A DNA stretch of 64,000 bases, taken from Ypsolopha sequella (taxonomy: Eukaryota > Arthropoda > Insecta > Lepidoptera > Ypsolophidae). The stretch spans positions 15,701,280 to 15,765,279 of the forward strand of contig OW203998.1 in NCBI GenBank assembly GCA_934047225.1, given 5' to 3'. The notes below the pieces were generated by a model, which was not told where the DNA came from, ran no database searches, and saw only the letters and a list, made by a program, of their open reading frames with translations. Of the stretch, positions 54,311 through 64,000 are shown one piece after another (the stretch's first letter is position 1; the number at the start of each line of letters is the position of its first letter). The position numbers were made by a program, and so were the translations under genes.

Positions 54311-54484
54311 CAGTAATAAGAACTTTCATTGGATAAGTTGATGTACGGGTGACCACGGCGCCGGACTTAAATCATTATTTCACCCAAAGACGGACAGACC
54401 AATAACCGTAGGATTGAGATTGAAAAACCATAAGGGTGTAAATGTATTATTATACTAATATTTACAAAAAAAAAATAAAACGCG

Positions 54485-54677
54485 TATCCGTACCCCTATT
54501 ATAAATACAAAATGTGTTTGTTGGTTTGTATTTCTTTTACGCAGTAACGGAGCAACGGATCGACGTGATTTTTTGCGTAGAGATAGTTTATGGGCCACGA
54601 GTGACAAAGTGTACTTTTTATCCCGGGAAAATGCAAACAAAATCAGTGCGGGCAAAGCCACATGTAAAAGCTAGTAA
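54485..54677 (+). repeat. TCCGTACCCC repeat, forward copy
   Basis: TATCCGTACCCCTATTATAA, CTTTTACGCAGTAACGGAGC, AACGGATCGACGTGATTTTT and AGTTTATGGGCCACGAGTG. Same family as 4321-4512. Confidence 0.7.
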
Positions 54678-54814
54678 TTCGAAAAAGTGAATGTGGGAAT
54701 GAGTAGAATATATAGGCAGACCATAACATACCCGAATTAATGATCCCCTGACCGCCCCTGCATTCATTCTAAGATCATAGACTACATTTCTCCCTAATGA
54801 AACGAGAACAGCCA

Positions 54815-55209
54815 TTAATAGTAGTTTATGCAACAAGGGCGCAAAGGAATAAATTACGAGGACGATTTAAAACACGAGCGTAGCGAATGTTTTAAACGTA
54901 ACCGAGTAATTTATTGCTTTTACGCCCGTGTATCATACTACGTTTTTCAATGCATAGTGTGAGGAAATGAAGACAAATATAATCTTGTGAACTTTGGCTC
55001 AAATTTGGCTCAAAAGGACTGTATCCAGAGCCGTTAAACAGTGAACAAAAAAGTATAACATCTATGGTACACAGGAAAGTCTTCAGGTTAGCCAACCATT
55101 GTAAATAAATTAAAAAAAATAATAATAATAAAGCCCTAGGGCAAAATAATCGACTTTTTGTTCGGTTTTGATGCATAAAAAGTGGGCCTTTACGAGCACA
55201 TGCATTGAT
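54815..55209 (+). mobile_element. Palindrome-headed element, copy 2
   Basis: Matches 13998-14390 through its length: TAATAGTAGTTTATG, the ACGAGCGTAGCGAATG palindrome, TTTTTCAATGCATAGTG, CAGAGCCGTTAAACAGTG, CTAGGGCAAAATAATCGACT and GGGCCTTTACGAGCACATGC. No coding frame. Confidence 0.75.
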
Positions 55210-55865
55210 AATCCATTTAAGGGAGTCTGTCTTTGTATTATTTTTCTGTCTTACTACTAGACAGAAAAACAGACTAGAAAGAAAGATTAAATAGTTTTAC
55301 TGTAATCGTACCTTTTCTTCAGAGGCAAACAGGATTACGCGACGGTTCTCCGTTGGGCACAGAAACAGTAAAACTATTCGGGTCAAATCTGATTAGCCGT
55401 GATTAATCGTAAATATATCTTTTAGTAATAAAATACATAAATTACGTCAATGTTTTTATGAGCATAATTCAATAACAGGTTAATTTTGTTCCCTATAAGA
55501 TATATGTAATAAAATTACGGTTTCCAAATGGTTGAATCTATTCATTTTGTTTTTGCAAAACAATCATCTCAAAGAAATGAAAAAAAAAACATAGTTTTCT
55601 AGTAATTTGAAGGTGATCATCTACGACCTTTCTGCTACAAACATTCAATCCAATCAAGGCGCGCCCTCTCTCTAATGATCCATACCAAATCAAATAGGTA
55701 GCAATCTCAGCTACGCACCGAGGAACTAATACTAAGAAATGGATGGGGCAATATTATTATTTTTGTCACTTTCACGCCAAGCGAAAAAACGCGCAGAGCG
55801 AAAGGGGCACATTCAGGGCGAAAAGAAGAATGTATATTATTTATTTGGCTATGGATACCGTATTG
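55210..55865. other. No gene seen
   Basis: AT-rich, with CAAACAGGATTACGCGACGG near 55327 resembling AACAGGGTTACGAGACGGTT near 50418, so probably an old shared repeat. Confidence 0.4.
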
Positions 55866-56519
55866 CTAGCGGTGTTTTACCACAATGGGTTAAAATGCCA
55901 CAAGTCTTGTGGCTTTTTAGCGCATCTTTTTAGACTGCCGCTAAGTGTATATAAGTGTATTTGCGGCAAAATAGTACGACTGACTATAGTGCTGTAAACG
56001 ACATTTTAACGACCCTTGCTCGCAAAAAGATTTATTCGTGTATATAATGAATTCTGTTAAAACTACGTGAGTCGCTTCGCTCCGTTCCGCTTTGCTCGGC
56101 TCCCAATATATATTTACATGTAATTCTAACACGCTTCTTCTCGCTTCGCTCGTCGTTGCACCTATTTTTGACATTTTGTTGAATGAATATCGTAAAATTT
56201 CTTATGTTGATAAATAAAAATAAAAAAAGACTTTCGACAAGTATTCGAACCGTTAAACCTGGTTTCTTAAATATAGGGTTTCTTTTACCCACTGCACCAA
56301 TGACTCGACATCTGAATGGACGAATCCAGCGAAGGTATACAAAGAAGCCACGTGGCATGCGACGTATACAGCCTGGTGTGGTGTTTTATTACAATGGGTT
56401 AAAATGCCACAAGGCTTGTGGCATTTTAGCGCATCCTCTTAGACTGCTACTAAACTGTATACGACAAAATCATAAGCCTGGTGGCATTTTAACCCTTTAT
56501 GATAAAAAGCCGCTAGCGG
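55866..56519. mobile_element. Inverted-repeat element with GCTAGCGG ends
   Basis: The left GCTAGCGGTGTTTTACCACA with ATGGGTTAAAATGCCACA is mirrored by TGGCATTTTAACCCTTTATG and AAAGCCGCTAGCGG on the right. An internal second copy of the left motif at about 56378 holds a perfect 27-bp palindrome (AAAATGCCACAAG-G-inverse, 56401-56427). It may be one 650-bp element or two adjacent copies. It encloses the repeat at 56040-56180. Confidence 0.5.
56040..56180 (-). repeat. GAGCGAAGCG-rich dispersed repeat, copy 3
   Basis: GTTAAAACTACGTGAGTCGC, TTCGCTCCGTTCCGCTTTGC, a TTTACATGTAATTCTAACAC spacer, TTCTCGCTTCGCTCGTCGTTG and CACCTATTTTTGACATTTTG: inverse of 151-265. Confidence 0.65.
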
Positions 56520-57467
56520 AACTCTATACACTTCCATTTTATTTCTTTTAAAAAAACTGAAATAGCTAGCAATATTTCGAAAATGAAAAATTATTGATAT
56601 TGTAGAAACACATCTTATAAAATATGTTTGGGTTCTGTACGTGATTCGTTAAACAAGGAAAAAAAGTGTATTTGAAGACTTTATTTCGTTAATTATTTAT
56701 ATCGAGGAAAATTTATACAATCATGTTTTCCAAAAACAAAACCCTAGATAATATGGTAGTCAAAATTGATAAATTCTGTGTGTGTCATTAAGTACACAGA
56801 AAAGTTTTTTATTTTAATTATTTTATTTATATAGCCTCTTATGAATGCGGTATCAGCTTCAGGTAGTATAGTCATTACTTCAAGGTATACTATGGTATAC
56901 CATACTATGGTTTGCTATGGCAAACCTTACTATGTCAGCGTAAAGGTGATATTCGTACAAAACGGTACACAGTAGCGTGGAGCCGTTTGTACATTTCTTT
57001 ATGAAATACTGATAAGTAGATAACAGTGGGAGCGAAGTTTCACTTTTAATCTTTACATAAATTAGCTGAATATATGTAAGGTAATTATTTGATGAACGTT
57101 ATATTTCAAAAAGGTTTTAAAAATGTGTGTGAGATTTGACACCACTTAAAAGCGCCTTGTTTAAACAGAGTTCACTTATACATATCACTAGAGCAGATTA
57201 GTTCATATTTTTTTAAATCATATTTTCGCCAATCTAAATAATCTCATTTCATTTGTTTTTTTTAATCACGTCACTGATTTTAAATACACTGCAAAGTAAA
57301 TTAAAAAAGGTCTGTTGTATTTATTATTAATTGTAAATTTAAGGCTAAACCGTTCTTGAGTAATGCCGCGAAAGGGCATACAGATGCACGCTGAAACTTT
57401 GGTTTCCATTTTATAACAGAACCATAAAAATTCAAAAGCTAAACTTTCGCATCCGGCTTCTGAAACA
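56520..57467. other. AT-rich sequence without recognisable gene
   Basis: A short run of overlapping palindromic words (GTATACTATGGTATACCATA, CTATGGTTTGCTATGG) at 56885-56935 is the only structure. Confidence 0.45.
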
Positions 57468-57748
57468 CCCGCTTTTTTCTAATTAATCGAAACAGAACAC
57501 TTAAATTCAAAATTCACTCAAAAATTATTCAAAATTTAACTATTATCTGCGTATGTTGCCATCGCAAAGTTTCCATTGGTTTCAGTAGATGAGAATTTCA
57601 AAAATTTTTTTTTTTTTTATTCGTTTTATTAAATGGAAACTTTGCGACGGCAACATACACAATGCGTAGGTAATAAGGTTTGGTTGAATAACTATTGAGT
57701 GAAGTTTGAATTTGATTGTTCTATTTCGATTAATTAGAAAAAGGCGGG
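57468..57748. mobile_element. 281-bp foldback MITE with CCCGC ends
   Basis: CCCGCTTTTTTCTAATTAATC, GAAACAGAACA...TATGTTGCCATCGCAAAGTT, TCCAT is mirrored by ATGGAAACTTTGCGACGGCA, ACATA...TGTTCTATTTCGATTAATTA, GAAAAAGGCGGG. The arms are over 100 bp and imperfect. The centre is poly-T. Confidence 0.8.
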
Positions 57749-58882
57749 TATTTTTACAATCCAGCTGCAAACCGCTCTTAATCAAAATCGATGTAATGGC
57801 TTCGAGCATGCGTTGACAAACATAGTACGAACATACAGATGAAAAATAACTTTGTAATAAATAATAAACACTAAAAATTAAGGATATAAAACATTTAAAT
57901 TATAGTTTTGAAATATATTTCGACTTTAATGGTCGGCATCAGTAATTTATAAAGTATTTATTAAAAACATATATAAGTAACTACTCTTAGTGAAAACTTT
58001 ATTTCACAGACAGTTGTTGATAAAAGTATAAAAAGTATAAATTAATTACAAGGTCTTTTTTGCTGGTTCCCAAAGATAACTATTTTTATGGAATGGATTT
58101 AACGTTGTTTGTTTAGATCGGGTGGGAGCCAAGCGACTAAATGTATTTTATACTTGTGCATATATATATATATATAAATATTAAAAGAAGAATAATTTAT
58201 ATATAAATATATTAAATCTTTATAATACGAGTATTTGCACATAAACAAAACTTTACAAAAATGTATTCACTTGAAATGTTTTCAATTGCATGTATTGACC
58301 TTAAAATACTCAACACTCTTAAATCTCATTATCTCTCAAACAATAGATCGCAGTCTAGATGGTGACTCGGATTTTTTTTTTTCAAAGTCGTCTAAAAAAC
58401 TTCCGCAGCTAAAGTAGCGGATGCGGATCGATATCATTCAGAGTCGTAGTTCATTGGAACTAAACTCAGTTATATTGATGAGCTCGTTTTGTATCTGTCG
58501 GCTGAGTATTCAGACTGTGAAATGTTACACTTGTTCTCTAATCGTATGTTTTCTGTTCTTTACTTTGTGTTTTTATATTTAATTTCACATGTAGCTTGAG
58601 TTGGGATAATTTTTTCGTGCTTACAATAATTATGATAAGATTACAGAAATGTGTTAAATAATTTTTAAATAAACAAAACAAAATGGAAAACATAAAAAAT
58701 TAATACATTTTCAGAATTCCAATGCGGCTATATGAAGAAGCTTTGTTTTAAAAGGGTTTGTTTTTTTAGAACAATAAATTTTGTAAATTACATTTTGTAT
58801 TTTAATTAAAGCATCGCCCAAAATATACAAAGAAACTATTTTGTTTTATGATAATATAGCTTTAGGTACAAAAAAAAAAAAA
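57749..58882. other. No gene seen; TA runs at 58160-58215
   Basis: TATATTTCGACTTTAATGGTC near 57912 matches the fragment at 35930. TA-rich microsatellite at about 58160-58215. No exon. Confidence 0.45.
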
Positions 58883-59436
58883 CGGCCGAATGTGAGTCAG
58901 ACTTGCGTACCTAGGGTTCCGTATTGTGGATGATAACTTTAATTTTGTCGTTTTGTTCATGAATTTCTCAACCGCATTATTTTTTCTGTAATCTTTACGT
59001 AAACACATATTACAACGGTTTTTTTTCATATTTTTCGGTTTACTGGTTTCGGAGATAAGGGGGGACATACATATTTTCGTTTTTTTTTTTTTATTATTTG
59101 TCAAACCCAGTGCCAGTAAATATAGTAAAAGTATAAATTTTTACAATCAGTTTTTTTAATATCTACAATTAGATACCCATATTGTATTCTAAGGATAATA
59201 TTTTTTATTTTCCTCACTTTTGTTTTGGAGATATTTTGAACAAATTCAAATTTTTCATATTTTTCTTCACCGTGATATGTGGGCAAATTAATGCTAGTTT
59301 GTGCCAAATTTCATGTCTTTATTTTTAAAGTTGCTAAAGATATGAGGCTGTGACATACGGACGGATGGACGGACAACAGAGTCTCACCATAAAGGTTCCT
59401 TTTGTACCTTTAAGGTACTATGGAATCCTAAAAATC
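58883..59436 (+). mobile_element. GGTTCCGT repeat, full-length copy
   Basis: Starts with an A-run and CGGCCGAATGTGAGTCAGAC, CTAGGGTTCCGTATT. Ends TGTGACATACGGACGGATGG, ACGGACAACAGAGTC, AAGGTTCC, TTTAAGGTACTATGGAATCC, TAAAAA. A typical member of the commonest lepidopteran repeat of this kind (recall). Confidence 0.75.
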
Positions 59437-59607
59437 GTTAACATTTCTTGCCATTCTTTATTAATTTAAATATTTCACCCTGAACCATTAAAAAACTCCA
59501 TGTGTGCGTAACTGATTCGAAGAGTCCATGACTTGTTCTATGAATGACGCGTTTTTAGGGTTCCGTAACCAAAGTGTGATAACGCCGCAATAGAGCGTTT
59601 GTCCACG

Positions 59608-59723
59608 GTCCGGAATTCCATGCAGTATATGACGGACCGAAAAGCTGCGCATTTACTGCTACATTATATTAAGTAAACATGCGCAGCTTAACGGTCCGTC
59701 ATATACCGGATGTAATTCCGGAC
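59608..59723. mobile_element. 116-bp foldback element
   Basis: GTCCGGAATTCCATGCAGTA, TATGACGGACCG, AAGCTGCGCAT is mirrored by ATGCGCAGCTT, CGGTCCGTCATATACCGGAT, GTAATTCCGGAC. The arms are about 45 bp with a few mismatches. Confidence 0.75.
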
Positions 59724-61535
59724 ATCTATCCATTTGTGACAGACAGTTTCATTAAAAAAAAACTTTTCTTTGTCCTAAATACACAAATATTAATCAAAAC
59801 ATGTATCAAATACATGGAAATGTCTGTGAAAAAATAATCAAGTAGTTGAACGAGACAGAAAAATATTGTTTCAAAGAACCCTAAGCCTGAGCAAAACTCG
59901 TGGTTGACTACTTCTTATCATCTCGGACTCTTCTTTTGAACACTAAGCGCTCTTATTACGAAGATATAAGTTTCAAAATGCAGTCTGATAATTCTTTGGC
60001 GTGGTACCACCACGTGCGTTCCGCACGAATTGTCATTTTGCGGGGTGCCACGGACACGGTTCTAAAACATTTGTTTTTAAGGGTCAGGATGGGCTGTAGC
60101 ATGTAGAGGCATTAAACTCAAAAATGAAGTTTTCGGGAGTAAACTTTCATAAAATATAGTCGAACTTTTAATTTAAGTTTTCACATAAAACTGTTTTTTT
60201 TTAGTAATTACATACCTACATAATAGTTCTTAGTTCATTCAAATTGAATTTACTCAAAGGTACGATTATTTTCATCATATTAAATAAACATATATATTTA
60301 AATGTATTAACATATATGTATATATATTATTCCACAACGTAATCTTAACCCTTTACAACATTTGTATGTGTAACATACCACATGCATGATGCATGATTAC
60401 GTGACCGTGTGTTGTGGGATGTCATGGAAAACAAACGCGTTTTAGGGTTCAACTTTATTGAAACTGGTGTTGTGCAAAGGGTGCTTTTGTAGAGTGATTC
60501 GGAACCGTTACACCAATTAGTGTTTTATTACCCAATTTTGGGAGATACATCTGGTTGCTGTACCTGAAACAAAACAAAAAATATATTTAGAGATTAAAAA
60601 CGTAGTAATAGACCACACTTCTAAACCTACTAGCACACATATAACACTCAGTGTTAAACACTGCACTACATGCATGGTTGTAACGTACTATCTTCGATCA
60701 AAATTAAATTTGGTCGAAGCGTACTTTAGCCAAAGTGTCGTGACGGTTGAAGTCTTACACTTTTTTCGGCCTAGCTCTCATTCACCAAGCGTCTTCAGTG
60801 TAAAATGCGATAAGAAAATTTGTTCCAAAAAAGAAAATACTAAACAGGATTTATCAATTTAGTTAAATTCTACTTCGGGAGATGCATCGTTTGGTAGTTG
60901 TAAGAATTCATAACTTCAAATAATAATTTGCCTATTTTTGCCTGGGATCCCTGATTATGTTATGAATTTATGATGCATCAAAATGTCTGGCATTAGCTTC
61001 GTTATATTTTGTAATAATCTTTGGGTGTATAGACAAAAGGCTGACTGTAATATGAAATCTTATAAACCTACAAAAAACAATGATTACTTGAGTTAAACAG
61101 GAACTTTAACACAACGACTACTGTGGTCTGTGCTATAAAATATTAGTGCCAAAACTTCAACAAATGCCTTCGCTTAGAAACCTTAAACCATAAGCTTTTA
61201 AGCAAGAACAAAATGTTATCATAGACTAAGTATTTAGTCCATGATGTTATGCACACTTGTTAGTCTCTTTTTGTATACTAAAAATGTCCATTTTTCACAA
61301 GCAAAGTTGTCTGATTACATTGGTCCGTAAATCGGTAGTAATGTAGCCAAAGCTTTTTATCTGTGAGTAAGCTGCTAATAATGATGCTCCCACATAGTTT
61401 CCTCATTTTCATTTAATTTTCTAGTTCACAGATGTTTTAGAGATGTATTTTCACTAGGCGATTTTTTTGATGAATTCTCGTCTTGATATAAGAATTGATA
61501 TAACTTTTCTTTTATTTAACAAATCGACGGTAGTA
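59724..61535. other. AT-rich sequence without recognisable gene
   Basis: The 68-codon frame at 59900-60106 and the 62-codon frame at 60674-60862 are unrecognised. A GTATGTGTAACATACCACATG / GCATGATGCATGATTACGTG patch at 60365-60405 is palindrome-rich. Confidence 0.4.
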
Positions 61536-62200
61536 TAGGCGGTAGAATGCTGTCTTCTTGATCTAGAGACCCAGGTTCGACCCCCGGTCGGGCATGCACC
61601 AATAAGTTTTTCGGAATTTATGTGCATAATATTTGTGTTAAGTAGTAAACCTGTATTTAAAACGAAATTAAAAAAACATCTCTTGAAACAAGTTAAAGTC
61701 AATATTGTTTCATAGAAGTAGAAAAATAACTGTTTATTTGTTTTTTGTTCTAATTAAAATCTAAAACTTGAAAATTAAACAAACCTATAAATGTTCACAT
61801 AAATAGTGGTAAGTAAAAGGGAGCTTTTCCTGCCTACAAACTATTATGTAGTTTGGTAGAATTATACACAAATATGTATGAATTTTCATGTGAAATAAAA
61901 GTTCATTTATTTTTTATTTATTTATTTATGTCACCTAATACATACCATTTGCTGAACGGTGAAGGTCAACGTCATGAGAACACCTGCATGCTCTATAAAA
62001 GCGTGTATTTTTCCCCGAGAACGGCAATAGGGCTTACCACTCATCACGTTGGAACGTAATCATCGTCCGTGAAAGGCGGGTGTACCGAGTGTGGACTGTG
62101 ATTGCATTTCACAGTTTACATTTGGGAACACCCCTGACACCCCCTCGCTGAATCGTGTCATGACGATATATTTATTTTTTTTTTTTTTTTTTTTTTTTAA
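61536..62200 (+). mobile_element. tRNA-derived SINE interrupted by about 330 bp
   Basis: The head at 61536-61650 (GGTAGAATGCTGTCTTCTTG, AGACCCAGGTTCGACCCCCG, GGCATGCACCA, TTCGGAATTTATGTGCATAA) matches the SINE at 8238. The body resumes at about 61985 (GCATGCTCTATAAAAGCGTG, CGTGAAAGGCGGGTGTACCG, AGTGTGGACTGTGATTG) and ends in a long T run. The inserted part ends in GAAATAAAAGTTCATTTATT and TTATTTATTTATTTATG, like a LINE 3' tail. Confidence 0.65.
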
Positions 62201-62745
62201 TATTTGTACTTATAGAATTCAACTATGTATGTACTTATGTACTTATGTACTTATAGAATTAAACTAATGTACTTATTAAATTAATAATTTTATTTTTCTC
62301 ATTTATTTAACAAACATCTGTGCTTTGCTAGACTGATGGATCCATCAGTACCCACACCAAATGGCTGGACCTATCAAATTTGGACTGTTTGTTGAGTGAC
62401 GTAGACATGCGCTAAGACGGGATTTTAGGGAATTCCCACGATATCGGGAAAACCCCGGAACCCAAACGAACAACGACAAAAATTATGACAAAATAAAAGT
62501 TCTTAAAATGTATATGAGAGGAAATAGTCAACTCAGTTACTTTGCTCGCACAGTATAAATCCACCTCATAATCCTCTGCACTCCACAGTCTAGTGTTACT
62601 AAAGAAAGGGATACAAAATCCACACTTGATCCTATTTATCATGCGAGGGCCTTATTAAAGCGACCTACACCGGTGTTGTTGCTTCAGGACACGTTTGAAA
62701 CTGGTTTAAGAATACTTGGAGTAGGACTTCACAGTATTTTTTATA
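62201..62745. other. No gene seen
   Basis: A short GTACTTAT tandem at 62200-62275. The rest is unrecognised. Confidence 0.45.
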
Positions 62746-63077
62746 TTTTTTCAATGCAAGTGCTTGTAAAGGCCCACTTTTTATGCATCAAAACCGGGCA
62801 GAAAGTCGATTATTTTGCCCTAGGGCTTTATTATTATTTTTTTATTTATTAACGAGAAGTTGGCTAACCTGCAACCTTTCCTGTGTACCATGAATGTTAT
62901 ACTTTTTTTTCCACTGTTTAACGGCTCTGGTAACAGTCCTTTTGAGCCAATCAGTAACTTGCAAAATTGTAACAATGTAACTTTCAACTTTAAACAATTA
63001 AATTAAAATCGCTACGCTCCTGTTTCAAATCGTCCTTGTATCTTATTCCTTTTCGCCCTTATAGCATAAACTACTAT
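62746..63077 (-). mobile_element. Palindrome-headed element, copy 3 (palindrome half lost)
   Basis: On the minus strand it starts TAATAGTAGTTTATGCTATA and ends CCTTTACAAGCACTTGCATTG. CTAGGGCAAAATAATCGACT and CAGAGCCGTTAAACAGTG are present. About 60 bp, mainly the right half of the 5' palindrome, are missing compared with copies at 13998 and 54815. Confidence 0.7.
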
Positions 63078-63946
63078 TACACGACTGCCCCGAAAAAAGA
63101 AGGGTATTGTTTTCAGGGTTCATGTATTTTTCTTTATTCCATCATATCTTTTGAACGCTTTAACTAATTTGGATGAATGAATTTAGTGTCATTAGAATCT
63201 CTTTACCATCTGGATTGGCACGGGGTATAAAATATTAAAATAAAAGAATTAAAAATAATATTAAATAATAATAAATAATGTTTCCGAATCCTTTTTATTT
63301 TACCTAGGTCATCGTACGTTTTAAAAATAATTCATTTAACGAAATCAAATATTTTTATTAAAACATTAAATACCTATTTAATAAATTTATGACGCCAATG
63401 CATTAGTAACTTTTCGTTAGAACCAATTATTATTGCTTGGTGAAAAAACATTTTGTTACTGGCCAACGTTTGAAAAAAAATCATGTCAGCCGTAAGCGAC
63501 GTTTGGTTTCAAATATATATCGACAAAAAAATTGTTAAAATGACGTCAATAGTGAAATGAAATGATCAAATTTTCCAAGATAATGTCAAGATGTGGCTGA
63601 TTTCATAACCGTTTTTACTAAACATCGTGTAAATTCCTTATGGTCAATTGACTAATTACAAAATTTTTAGTATGACACTTGCAACTTTATCAAAACTAAG
63701 AGGTGAAACCTTAATGAAAACGAAAGCCTTATCAAAATATCAGAGATCCTCAGATCCCCTAGTAAATCTCATTTCATTTGATGAATCTTCAAATTACATG
63801 CAGCTTATAAAACGAGAAAATTCAGGCAGATATTTCTTGCAGGATTAATTAAGATAAGTATAAAATTAAGAACTAATCTTTGCAAGTTAGTCTAGACCTA
63901 GTTAATTATTTTGAATAAGACCAACTTGTAATTAATTTGAGACCTA
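63078..63946. other. AT-rich sequence without recognisable gene
   Basis: GAAAAAAGAAGGGTATTGTTTTCAGGG near 63093 and TTCCATCATATCTTTTGAAC suggest an old repeat. The 66-codon frame at 63648-63848 is unrecognised. Confidence 0.4.
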
Positions 63947-64000
63947 ATAATAGTTTATGTTACAAGGGCAAAAAGGAATAAATTACGAGAACGATTTAAA
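63947..64000 (+). mobile_element. Palindrome-headed element, copy 4 (cut by window end)
   Basis: TAATAATAGTTTATGTTACA, AGGGCAAAAAGGAATAAATT and ACGAGAACGATTTAAA are the first 54 bp of the family at 13998-14390. Confidence 0.65.

Noticed and set aside
56183..56551. 122-codon reading frame, the longest outside the provirus
   Set aside because: Runs through the GCTAGCGG inverted-repeat element and its palindrome, so it is repeat sequence.

Overview
This is an AT-rich eukaryotic (insect) genomic window, almost certainly from a moth or butterfly. The evidence is the repeat content: the GGTTCCGT/GTACGGAACCC repeat common in Lepidoptera, tRNA-headed SINEs with a GTGTGGACTGTGAC-type body, LINE 3' ends ending in AATAAAG, and many foldback MITEs. 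These family assignments come from recall of lepidopteran repeats, not from a search. I found no convincing host protein-coding exon and no intact structural RNA gene. Most short reading frames look like chance or lie inside repeats. The window is intergenic or a large intron.

The centre (27634-35140) holds the one intact genetic unit. It is a 7.2-kb errantivirus-type (Ty3/gypsy, TED-like) endogenous retrovirus at 27753-34999. It has 222-bp LTRs that I read as identical, a tRNA-Ser primer binding site, a polypurine tract, and undamaged gag, pol and env frames. Pol lies in the -1 frame relative to gag. Env has no ATG of its own near its frame. A donor at 28188 and an acceptor at 33127 would join it in frame to an ATG in the leader, and env ends inside the 3' LTR. 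The provirus sits inside a hAT-type MITE whose two inverted arms (27642-27748 and 35004-35132) are bounded by the perfect 8-bp duplication CTGAATGG. The provirus has its own 4-bp duplication CTAC.

Left of it (1-27.6 kb) is a graveyard of short non-autonomous elements: foldback MITEs, SINEs, LINE 3' ends, a nested MITE at 13.8-14.5 kb, a broken U6 snRNA copy at 25.2 kb, and three foldbacks in a row at 26.1-27.3 kb. Right of it (35.1-64 kb) is the same kind of landscape: a pogo/Tigger-like MITE (38.9 kb), several SINE copies, a mariner-type MITE paired with one at 12.3 kb, a very tight 80-nt hairpin (49.6 kb), a 200-bp CAGT microsatellite with a hairpin at its edge (54.0-54.3 kb), and copies of an unclassified palindrome-headed element (54.8, 62.7 and 63.9 kb). 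Stretches between these are unique-looking AT-rich DNA. A few GC-richer patches (for example 16.8-17.6 and 23.7-24.1 kb) may be host single-copy or regulatory DNA, but the sequence alone does not show this.
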